In this document: positions 6,736 through 11,995 of the stretch, piece after piece | Numbering within the stretch: position 1 is the stretch's first letter | How the letters are laid out: each line of letters starts with the position of its first letter | Source: Cyclobacteriaceae bacterium | Lineage (GTDB): Bacteria > Bacteroidota > Bacteroidia > Cytophagales > Cyclobacteriaceae | Direction: 5' to 3' | Assembly: GCA_013140395.1 (NCBI GenBank) | Contig: JABFSY010000333.1 | Coordinates: 1 to 11,995 of the forward strand | Length of the DNA: 11,995 bases | The notes under the pieces: model-generated | What the model was told of the DNA's origin: nothing | The model's input: only the letters and a program-made list of their open reading frames with translations | Database searches by the model: none | Position numbers and translations under genes: made by a program

Positions 6736-8085
6736 CTACTTCAATTCAGAAAAATCAAAAGAAGTCTCTAAAAATTTGGTTGTAAACTTACCCGATCTAA
6801 ACGTTGGATTGTCCATTAGTTTTAAATGGAATGGGATGGTGGTTTTGATCCCTTCAATTACAAATTCACTCAAAGCACGCTTCATACGAGTAATTACTTC
6901 CTCGCGTGACTGACCGCTTACGATCAGCTTAGCTATCATTGAATCGTAGTTAGGCGGAATCGTGTAGCCAGAATACACATGACTATCGATGCGTATCCCA
7001 TGCCCACCGGGCATATGGATATTTGTGATTTTACCGGGCGAAGGCCGGAATCCGTTGGCAGGATCTTCGGCATTGATTCGGCACTCCATGGCGAAAAGAT
7101 TAGGGTAGTAGTTGTTGCCTGATATAGGAACTCCGGCCGCTACTTTTATTTGCTCCTTGATCAAATCGTAATCCGTCACCTCTTCTGTAATCGGATGTTC
7201 AACCTGAATGCGTGTGTTCATTTCCATGAAATAGAAATCACCATGCTTATCTACCAAAAACTCAATAGTGCCAACGCCTTCATAATTGATGGCTTTAGCG
7301 CCTTTGATGGCGGCTTCACCCATGCGATCCCTTAATTCTTGGGTTACTACAGGCGAAGGTGTTTCCTCAACGAGTTTCTGATGTCTTCTTTGTATCGAAC
7401 AGTCACGTTCCGACAGGTGACATACTTTGCCATATTGATCTCCCACTACCTGAATTTCAATGTGACGGGGTTCTTCCACAAATTTTTCAAGATACAGGCC
7501 GTCATTGCCAAAAGAAGCAGCCGCTTCGCGCTTTGCGTCATCCCAGGCTTTCGTAAACTCTTCTTCATTGTTGATGATCCGCATGCCCTTTCCACCTCCA
7601 CCAGCCGTTGCCTTTACAATAACAGGGTACTTTATCTTTTTCGCTAGCTTCAATCCCTGTTCGACTGATTCAAGCAATCCTTCTGAGCCTGGTATACAAG
7701 GCACACCCGCTTTAATCATTGTTTCCTTAGCGGTGATCTTGTCGCCCATCGAGCGAATCATGTCAGGCGTTGGGCCAATAAACTTAATTCCATATTCATG
7801 ACACACGGAAGAGAACTCTGCATTCTCAGACAAGAATCCATATCCCGGATGAATGGCATCCGCGTTCGTGATTTCCGCAGCTGAAATGATGCGTGGAATA
7901 TTCAAATAAGAATCTTTGCTGGGTGCACTTCCGATACAAACAGCTTCATCAGCAAATCGAACATGTAGACTTTCGCGGTCAGCGGTTGAGTAAACAGCCA
8001 CCGTTTTGATGTCCATTTCTTTGCACGTGCGAATGATGCGCAAGGCAATTTCACCACGATTCGCAATCAATATTTTTTTAAACAT
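6736..8085 (-). CDS. accC: Biotin carboxylase subunit of acetyl-CoA carboxylase
   Basis: This 449-residue enzyme carboxylates the biotin on AccB using ATP and bicarbonate, the first half-reaction of malonyl-CoA synthesis in the cytoplasm. It begins [17 protein letters not shown], the family's N-terminal pre-ATP-grasp motif. It shows the glycine-rich ATP loop AGGGGKGMR (about 161-169), [12 protein letters not shown] (226-237), TIEF (E275) and the active-site block [11 protein letters not shown] (287-297). E288, N290, R292 and E296 fall at the same numbers as in the E. coli enzyme. The length matches stand-alone AccC rather than pyruvate or acyl-CoA carboxylase fusions. It is the last gene of the cluster, 80 bases after accB. 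The carboxyltransferase genes accA and accD are not here. Its downstream terminator is interrupted by the insertion sequence. Confidence 0.97.
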   Translation of the reverse strand: MFKKILIANRGEIALRIIRTCKEMDIKTVAVYSTADRESLHVRFADEAVCIGSAPSKDSYLNIPRIISAAEITNADAIHPGYGFLSENAEFSSVCHEYGIKFIGPTPDMIRSMGDKITAKETMIKAGVPCIPGSEGLLESVEQGLKLAKKIKYPVIVKATAGGGGKGMRIINNEEEFTKAWDDAKREAAASFGNDGLYLEKFVEEPRHIEIQVVGDQYGKVCHLSERDCSIQRRHQKLVEETPSPVVTQELRDRMGEAAIKGAKAINYEGVGTIEFLVDKHGDFYFMEMNTRIQVEHPITEEVTDYDLIKEQIKVAAGVPISGNNYYPNLFAMECRINAEDPANGFRPSPGKITNIHMPGGHGIRIDSHVYSGYTIPPNYDSMIAKLIVSGQSREEVITRMKRALSEFVIEGIKTTIPFHLKLMDNPTFRSGKFTTKFLETSFDFSELK

Positions 8086-8098
8086 AATTTTAAATCAA

Positions 8099-8160
8099 AA
8101 TTCAAAATGTAAGATTCAAGATTGAAGTCATTGTCAGGTCGAAACCTTGAACTTTGAATT
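8099..8160. repeat. Compound inverted repeat in the accB-accC gap
   Basis: AATTCAAA (8099-8106) pairs with TTTGAATT (8153-8160), and inside it TTCAAG (8115-8120) pairs with CTTGAA (8146-8151), with an 8-base bulge on one arm. It fills most of the 80-base gap between accB and accC. It could be an mRNA processing or stability element between the two subunit genes, or a dispersed TTCAA-type intergenic repeat. Confidence 0.4.
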
Positions 8161-8165
8161 CACAT

Positions 8166-8717
8166 TTAATCCGGCTCTACCACAAAAAGGACTTGATCGT
8201 ATTCTACAGGCGATGCATTTTCAACCATCACTTTTACAATCGTTCCTGAAACCTCTGATTCAATTTCATTGAACAGCTTCATTGCTTCGATGATACATAC
8301 CGTTTGACCTTTGGTGATTTTATCACCTACCGAAACAAACGGAGGCGAATCCGGATTGGACGTGCGATAGAACGTTCCAATCATTGGAGACTTGATCTCC
8401 AGGCCCTTTGCAGCGGCCACAACTGGCTTTTCAACTTTAACCGGGGCCTGCTGCTGAACGATTTGCTGTTGAGGTGGAGCCGTAATGGCTACTGGTGCAG
8501 TCACAACAGCCGCACTTGACTTCATTACTCGTTGATCGGGTTCACGTTTTACATGAAGTTTTAACTCCTTCGTTTCGATGTCTACTTCATTTAATCCAGA
8601 TTGGGCAATGAAATCGATCAGATCTCGGATCTCCGTAGTTTTCATTTCAGATTGGGTTTGAGTTGTTGATTTCTTAATACCGTTGCTTTTCGAGGTGACT
8701 TCTTTTTTTGCAGCCAT
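8166..8717 (-). CDS. accB: Biotin carboxyl carrier protein of acetyl-CoA carboxylase
   Basis: This 183-residue protein carries the biotin shuttled between AccC and the carboxyltransferase. The C-terminal biotinyl domain holds EAMKLFNEIESE with the lysine to be biotinylated at K147. It also has the bacterial 'thumb' TFYRTSNPDSPPFV (about 115-128), which marks it as acetyl-CoA carboxylase BCCP rather than a lipoyl protein. The N-terminal helical part MKTTEIRDLIDFIAQSGLNEVDIE is followed by a flexible Ala/Pro/Gln/Val-rich linker (about 67-104). The ATG at 8715-8717 adds a 24-residue Lys/Ser/Thr-rich leader before Met25, which is where E. coli-type AccB would begin; either start is possible. It lies 9 bases after efp and 80 before accC, so it is probably co-transcribed with both. 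Confidence 0.95.
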   Translation of the reverse strand: MAAKKEVTSKSNGIKKSTTQTQSEMKTTEIRDLIDFIAQSGLNEVDIETKELKLHVKREPDQRVMKSSAAVVTAPVAITAPPQQQIVQQQAPVKVEKPVVAAAKGLEIKSPMIGTFYRTSNPDSPPFVSVGDKITKGQTVCIIEAMKLFNEIESEVSGTIVKVMVENASPVEYDQVLFVVEPD

Positions 8718-8726
8718 ACATTTGAA

Positions 8727-9290
8727 TTATTTAACTCGTTCTACGTATTCTCCAGTACCTGTTTTGATTTTGATATTATCGCCTGTATTAACGAACAGAG
8801 GAACTCGAATTTCAGCTCCGGTTTCGATCGTTGCGGCTTTCAGTGTTCGTGTAGCCGTGTCTCCCTGAACACCTGGTTCAGTATATGTAACGTTCACCGT
8901 TACATGAGCAGGAGCCTCTGCGGTGATTGGTTCTTTGCCATCTTCAAAGGCAATTAATAACGTTACACCCTCTTTGATATAGTTAACTGAATCGCCCAAC
9001 AATACTCTGTCCAGATAGATTTGTTCAAAAGTGGTGTTGTCCATGCACACCAGGCTGTCACCATCTTGATAGAGGTATTGGTATTCTTTCGTTTCTACCC
9101 GCAGCTGTTCAATGGCATCGCCTGGGCGAAAACGATTTTCCACGATTTTTCCGGTGCGTAAACTTCGCATTTTTAGTTGATAAAATGCGCGCAAATTACC
9201 CGGAGTTCGGTGCTGCATTTCTTCTACTTGCACCACTTCGCCATTGTATCGTACGTAACTTCCTTTATTGAGATCAGATACTGTTGCCAT
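8727..9290 (-). CDS. efp: Elongation factor P
   Basis: This 187-residue translation factor binds ribosomes stalled at polyproline stretches and helps peptide-bond formation. The three-barrel layout is clear: an N-terminal KOW-like domain (about 1-62), a central OB domain (about 65-128) and the C-terminal OB domain with GAEIRVPLFVNTGDNIKIKTGTGEYVERV. In E. coli the loop tip is PGKG with modified Lys34. Here the matching loop reads TPGNLRAF, so asparagine (N32) stands at the tip with Arg34 two positions on. It therefore lacks the lysine modified by EpmA/EpmB, and the arginine is not in the position used by EarP-type enzymes. I believe this loop is shared by relatives in Cytophagales, but cannot verify that here. 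It starts with ATG at 9288-9290 after an A-rich leader. It lies 58 bases after fabH and 9 before accB. Confidence 0.96.
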   Translation of the reverse strand: MATVSDLNKGSYVRYNGEVVQVEEMQHRTPGNLRAFYQLKMRSLRTGKIVENRFRPGDAIEQLRVETKEYQYLYQDGDSLVCMDNTTFEQIYLDRVLLGDSVNYIKEGVTLLIAFEDGKEPITAEAPAHVTVNVTYTEPGVQGDTATRTLKAATIETGAEIRVPLFVNTGDNIKIKTGTGEYVERVK

Positions 9291-9348
9291 TTTTTATTTG
9301 AGATTTTTGACTTTTTATTTTTAAATTAGTTTGGGTTGTGGATAGTCA

Positions 9349-10344
9349 CTATGAGTCATACGCCCACTTCACATAAACCGCCCCCCATGTGAAGCCCCCT
9401 CCGAAAGCTGCCATCAATAGATTATCACCCTTTTTGAGCTTCTTTTCGTAGTCCCACAGTAAGAGAGGGATGGTTCCCGCTGTAGTGTTTCCATAGCGTT
9501 CAATGTTCATCATCACGTGATCTTCTGAAATCCCAACGCGACTTGCCGTGGCGTCAATAATCCGTTTGTTCGCCTGGTGTGGAACAAGCCAGGAGATGTT
9601 TTCCTTTGTGAGACTGTTTCGTTCAGCCACTTGGGCGGCAACATCAGCCATGTTTGTCACGGCAAATTTATAAACAGCTGAACCCTCTTGATAGACATAG
9701 TGCTGTTTGTTGCTGACGGAGTCTATTGATGCGGGAATGCGACTGCCACCAGCTTTTTGGTGAAGATAGGCTTCTCCACTTCCATCGCTTTTCAATATAT
9801 AATCGATCACGCCTACTTCCTCAGTGGTGGGTTCTAGAAGAACACAGCCGGCCCCATCGCCAAAAATAATGCAAGTGGTTCTGTCGGTGTAGTCTAAAAT
9901 CGATGACATTTTATCGCCTCCGATAACGATCACTTTTTTGTATCGCCCTGATTCGATAAAACTTGCTCCAGTTGTAAGCGCATAGAGAAAACCAGAGCAA
10001 GCTGCTCCCATGTCGTAACTAAATGAATTGGTAGCACCAACAGCAGTTGCAACTATATTGGCGGAGGCCGGAAACGTCATGTCGGCCGTAACGGTTGCAA
10101 AAATGATTAGATCAATTTCCTTAGGATCGACTTTTGTTTTCGCTAATAATCTTTTTACGGCCTCCACAGCCATTACTGACACACCTTGGTTTTCGCCTTT
10201 TAAAATTCTGCGTTCTTTGATTCCGGTTCGTGAAGTAATCCACTCATCAGAGGTTTCGACCATTGTCTCTAATTCTTTGTTCGTAAGAATATAGTCAGGT
10301 ACATAGCCACCCACCCCGGTAATTGCTGCTCTTATTTTGTTCAT
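9349..10344 (-). CDS. fabH: 3-oxoacyl-ACP synthase III (FabH)
   Basis: This 331-residue condensing enzyme joins a short acyl-CoA primer to malonyl-ACP and so starts each fatty acid chain. The thiolase-fold catalytic triad is visible: Cys116 in [11 protein letters not shown], His256 in VPHQANKRI and Asn286 in [12 protein letters not shown]. The N-terminus [15 protein letters not shown] and the motif [16 protein letters not shown] are typical of FabH. The C-terminus ends with the usual [16 protein letters not shown] chose the ATG at 10342-10344; an in-frame GTG at 10359 would add MSKKD and bring the start close to the leader hairpin. Relatives in branched-chain-fatty-acid bacteria use isobutyryl- or isovaleryl-CoA primers, but specificity cannot be read from the sequence. 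plsX, which lies between rpmF and fabH in many bacteria, is absent here. Confidence 0.96.
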   Translation of the reverse strand: MNKIRAAITGVGGYVPDYILTNKELETMVETSDEWITSRTGIKERRILKGENQGVSVMAVEAVKRLLAKTKVDPKEIDLIIFATVTADMTFPASANIVATAVGATNSFSYDMGAACSGFLYALTTGASFIESGRYKKVIVIGGDKMSSILDYTDRTTCIIFGDGAGCVLLEPTTEEVGVIDYILKSDGSGEAYLHQKAGGSRIPASIDSVSNKQHYVYQEGSAVYKFAVTNMADVAAQVAERNSLTKENISWLVPHQANKRIIDATASRVGISEDHVMMNIERYGNTTAGTIPLLLWDYEKKLKKGDNLLMAAFGGGFTWGAVYVKWAYDS

Positions 10345-10377
10345 ATCTTTTTTACTCACAAAACCTTATCAAAATAC

Positions 10378-10405
10378 AAATGCCCGGCTCGAAAACCAGG
10401 CATTT
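10378..10405 (-). terminator. Terminator-like hairpin in the fabH leader (possible attenuator)
   Basis: AAATGCC (10378-10384) pairs with GGCATTT (10399-10405). Two more G-C pairs lie inside beyond a C-A mismatch, closing an 8-base loop. On the minus strand the stem is followed by a broken T-rich run (TTTGTATTTT), and on the plus strand by TTTTT. It lies between rpmF and fabH, 33 bases before the fabH ATG. It may end the upstream pdxA-rpmF transcript, or act as an attenuator in the fabH leader if the promoter at 10440-10447 is used. Confidence 0.5.
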
Positions 10406-10439
10406 TTTAAACACACTTAGTACCTTTTGTTTGTTATTG

Positions 10440-10447
10440 CAAACTTA
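10440..10447 (-). promoter_or_regulatory. Candidate -7 promoter element for fabH
   Basis: The minus strand reads TAAGTTTG, an exact TAnnTTTG match, inside the rpmF-fabH gap. A TTG lies 15 bases upstream, shorter than the usual spacing of about 19-20. It predicts a fabH leader of roughly 90 bases that contains the hairpin at 10378-10405. Confidence 0.4.
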
Positions 10448-10491
10448 GTAATCTGTTGAAAACAAGGCGTAGAGAGTACCATCTCGGCAGA

Positions 10492-10680
10492 TTATGCCAC
10501 TTCTTTCTCCATTACAACATTTCCTTTGTAATACAACTTTCCTTCGTGCCAATGCGCGCGATGGGGAAGGTGACTCTCTCCAGTAGTTGGGTCAATAGAG
10601 AATTGTTTGGCAACCGCTTTATAGTGAGTTCTTCTTTTATCTCTGCGGGTCTTCGAGGTTTTTCGTTTGGGATTTGGCAT
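10492..10680 (-). CDS. rpmF: Ribosomal protein bL32
   Basis: This 62-residue basic protein of the large ribosomal subunit has the signature [20 protein letters not shown] at its N-terminus and a conserved HLPHRAH segment in the middle. It has no cysteines, so it is the zinc-independent form rather than the four-cysteine form. It follows the DUF177 gene by 22 bases, the usual yceD-rpmF pairing, and the two are surely co-transcribed. It starts with ATG at 10678-10680. Everything visible is as expected for the family. Confidence 0.97.
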   Translation of the reverse strand: MPNPKRKTSKTRRDKRRTHYKAVAKQFSIDPTTGESHLPHRAHWHEGKLYYKGNVVMEKEVA

Positions 10681-10702
10681 AACACTAACTATTTAATTTA
10701 CT

Positions 10703-11209
10703 TTATTTTAATTTTTTTAACATTTCCCATCGCGGATCAATGGAATCTTCATTCTTTTCCGACTGATAAATCAACTTTCCTTCTTCGTATTCGTCCTCCT
10801 CGTTCTCACTTTGATAGCGAGGATGTATTTTTTTGATCGGCACGTCAAGCACAATATATTCGTAAATATACTGTCCCACATCTAACCACTGAAGATCTCG
10901 CGGAATGATGGTGATTTCGTCACTCACTTCTTCCGTAGCATCTCCATACTTGAAAATCATTTTTCGGTTGATCTTCATTACATGGTCAAAGGGATCAAGG
11001 CTTCGGTCACACACTAAACCAGCCTTTCCTTCGATCTCAAAAATTGCTTCAATGAGCGTTTCCCTTTTGTCAAGAACTACTTTTGCCAAGAATTGACCAG
11101 AGCTTACGACTTCCGTGCCGTAGATTTTAAAAAAAGCATCCCCAATCTTGAAATCAAAAGAATGCGTTTTTTGGCTTAGGCCTAATATGTTGACACTATA
11201 GTCAGTCAA
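10703..11209 (-). CDS. yceD: DUF177 / YceD-family protein, TTG start
   Basis: This 168-residue cytoplasmic protein belongs to the DUF177 family, which almost always sits just upstream of rpmF. In other organisms it has been linked to 23S rRNA accumulation or ribosome assembly; that role is carried over from family knowledge. The features visible are CDRSLDPFD (about 67-75), LDVGQYIYEYIVLDVPIKKIHP (109-130), an acidic loop (about 134-144) and the C-terminal DPRWEMLKKLK. No ATG exists in frame before the conserved core, and the frame is closed by a stop at 11222-11224. The start is therefore most likely TTG at 11207-11209, giving MTDYSVNILGLSQKTH. That is unusual beside its ATG-starting neighbours. 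A -7 box lies 26 bases upstream. Confidence 0.9.
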   Translation of the reverse strand: MTDYSVNILGLSQKTHSFDFKIGDAFFKIYGTEVVSSGQFLAKVVLDKRETLIEAIFEIEGKAGLVCDRSLDPFDHVMKINRKMIFKYGDATEEVSDEITIIPRDLQWLDVGQYIYEYIVLDVPIKKIHPRYQSENEEDEYEEGKLIYQSEKNEDSIDPRWEMLKKLK

Positions 11210-11234
11210 CCCAAAGGGGTTTTAAAACGAGGGG

Positions 11235-11242
11235 CAAATTTA
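11235..11242 (-). promoter_or_regulatory. Candidate -7 promoter element for DUF177-rpmF
   Basis: The minus strand reads TAAATTTG, an exact TAnnTTTG match, 26 bases before the TTG start of the DUF177 gene. No clear TTG -33 box is seen at the usual distance. It would let DUF177-rpmF be transcribed apart from pdxA and the TerB-like gene. Confidence 0.4.
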
Positions 11243-11261
11243 TCAGGATTTCTTGAATTTT

Positions 11262-11283
11262 CGGCCTCTGAAGCCGCTTTTTT
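11262..11283 (+). terminator. Plus-strand terminator-like hairpin without a plus-strand gene
   Basis: CGGC (11262-11265) pairs with GCCG (11273-11276) around a 7-base loop and is followed by C and T6 (11278-11283) on the plus strand. The stem is short. On the minus strand it is followed only by AAAATT, so it would not end transcription of the TerB-like gene. It may be chance, or may stop antisense transcription. Confidence 0.25.
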
Positions 11284-11317
11284 GACAATTTAGGTGTTGT
11301 GAGAAACTCACTGATTG

Positions 11318-11704
11318 CTACAGATATTCGTCAAAAACCGCCTTTTTGGTATCTTCAGTAAGCTTTTTGTCAAAGTTGTCCACAAGAAAGTCGATCACAT
11401 TTTTTTTAAATCCAAGCTTGATTGCAATGCTCTTGCAGAATGTAAGCTCGCTTTCGAATACTTTATTGTCGACATGAATCAAATCCAGACAGGTATAGAG
11501 GTAGTTAAGTTTCTGTTCATTAGACAGCGCACCCAGGGTGTCAATTGGTTCAGGATTCCTGATCAAGGAGTTGACCTCTTCTTCGGAAAAATTTCTGTCT
11601 TTTGCCAGCCTAAAAATCAATTCTCTCTCGGCTTTTGCAAAATGCTTATCTGCTTCGGCAAGCTGAATAAGAATATTGAGTTGCTTTTTGGTCACTATAT
11701 CCAT
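11318..11704 (-). CDS. TerB-like small helical protein
   Basis: This 128-residue all-helical cytoplasmic protein has no signal peptide. It has a two-repeat look: ILIQLAEADKHFAKAERELIFRLAKDRNF (about 10-38), then LYTCLDLIHVDNKVFESELTFCKSIAIKLGF (about 67-97). The D-x(4-6)-E spacing in each repeat resembles the metal-binding pattern of the TerB/tellurite-resistance fold. Its N-terminal 70 residues align gaplessly with the gene at the left edge. I chose the ATG at 11702-11704; an in-frame TTG at 11770 would add 22 residues with no match in the paralogue. It lies 79 bases after pdxA and upstream of DUF177, inside an otherwise conserved housekeeping order. A specific role, including tellurite resistance, is not supported. 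Confidence 0.8.
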   Translation of the reverse strand: MDIVTKKQLNILIQLAEADKHFAKAERELIFRLAKDRNFSEEEVNSLIRNPEPIDTLGALSNEQKLNYLYTCLDLIHVDNKVFESELTFCKSIAIKLGFKKNVIDFLVDNFDKKLTEDTKKAVFDEYL

Positions 11705-11783
11705 TGTCGTCAAAACTCTATAAAATCTTAAACAAATCAACTTTCCACTGCCGCCAATTGTCAGATTCAACGGTGAATGAATA

Positions 11784-11995
11784 CTATTTTTCTACCAATT
11801 GCTCCTGGTGGGTCTTCACAATATCGCACGCCATGTAGATTGCCTGGCGCATCGAGGATTCGTCAGCAAGATTTTTCCCGGCAATAGAATAGGCGGTTCC
11901 ATGGTCGGGTGAAGTACGCACCGCGGGGAGGCCCGCTGGAAAATTAACGCCATCATCGAATGCGAGAGTCTTAAAAGCCACAAGGCCTTGGTCGT
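11784..11995 (-). CDS. pdxA: 4-hydroxythreonine-4-phosphate dehydrogenase PdxA, partial (C-terminal 69 residues)
   Basis: Only the 3' end is present; the gene enters from the right edge and stops at 11784-11786. PdxA oxidises 4-phosphohydroxy-threonine in vitamin B6 (pyridoxal phosphate) synthesis. The visible part reads [21 protein letters not shown], then [19 protein letters not shown]. The lysine, asparagine and arginine are spaced nine and nine apart, as the substrate-contacting K274, N283 and R292 are in E. coli PdxA. The metal-binding histidine of the HDQG motif lies just outside the window. The residues around it are strongly conserved, so the call is secure although the fragment is short. 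It is the first gene seen of the minus-strand cluster. Confidence 0.93.
   Translation of the reverse strand, partial: DQGLVAFKTLAFDDGVNFPAGLPAVRTSPDHGTAYSIAGKNLADESSMRQAIYMACDIVKTHQEQLVEK

Noticed and set aside
11315..11731. 138-codon plus-strand frame opposite the TerB-like gene
   Set aside because: It is antisense to a gene supported by a paralogue, and its composition is that of a shadow frame.
1..11995. CRISPR array, defence island, toxin-antitoxin pair or biosynthetic cluster
   Set aside because: There are no regularly spaced direct repeats and no signature genes; the contents are core metabolism plus one simple IS.

Overview
The window looks like an ordinary chromosomal stretch from a member of the Bacteroidota, most likely a Cytophagales-type bacterium. 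The evidence is the core gene order on the minus strand (pdxA, a TerB-like gene, DUF177, rpmF, fabH, efp, accB, accC), a class III glutamine synthetase, A-rich rather than Shine-Dalgarno-type leaders, and several exact matches to the Bacteroidota -7 box (TAnnTTTG). GC content looks moderate, about 40% by eye. The species cannot be named from the sequence alone.

Layout. Positions 1-224 hold the start of a small TerB-like protein gene that runs off the left edge on the minus strand. Positions 433-1113 encode a secreted GIN-domain (DUF2807) protein whose second half is a ladder of ASSA/ASSG repeats. Positions 1363-2136 encode a membrane fatty acid hydroxylase/sterol desaturase family enzyme. It ends directly against the stop codon of a convergent PAP2-type membrane phosphatase (2137-2760, minus). 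Positions 3010-5172 encode class III glutamine synthetase. Positions 5208-6699 are a complete insertion sequence of the IS701 type, with 18-bp perfect inverted repeats and a CTAG target duplication. It has landed inside what was a symmetrical intrinsic terminator shared by the convergent glutamine synthetase and accC genes.

The right half is a minus-strand housekeeping cluster, in transcription order: pdxA (3' end only), a full TerB-like gene paralogous to the one at the left edge, the DUF177/YceD protein, ribosomal protein bL32, FabH, elongation factor P, and the biotin carboxyl carrier protein and biotin carboxylase of acetyl-CoA carboxylase. AccB and AccC make malonyl-CoA with a carboxyltransferase that is not in this window, and FabH uses malonyl-ACP to start fatty acid chains. 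The cluster therefore joins the first steps of fatty acid synthesis to translation genes. There are candidate promoters ahead of DUF177 and fabH, and a terminator-like hairpin in the fabH leader.

I do not see a new defence, mobile or secondary-metabolite system. No RNA gene and no CRISPR array was found. The most noteworthy points are the IS insertion that splits the terminator, a possible frameshift or atypical start at the transposase N-terminus, the fabH leader hairpin, the EF-P tip residue, the hairpin abutting the hydroxylase start codon, and the two TerB-like paralogues. No gene-free stretch exceeds 300 bases. The longest (1114-1362 and 2761-3009, 249 bases each) hold leader or intergenic sequence only.
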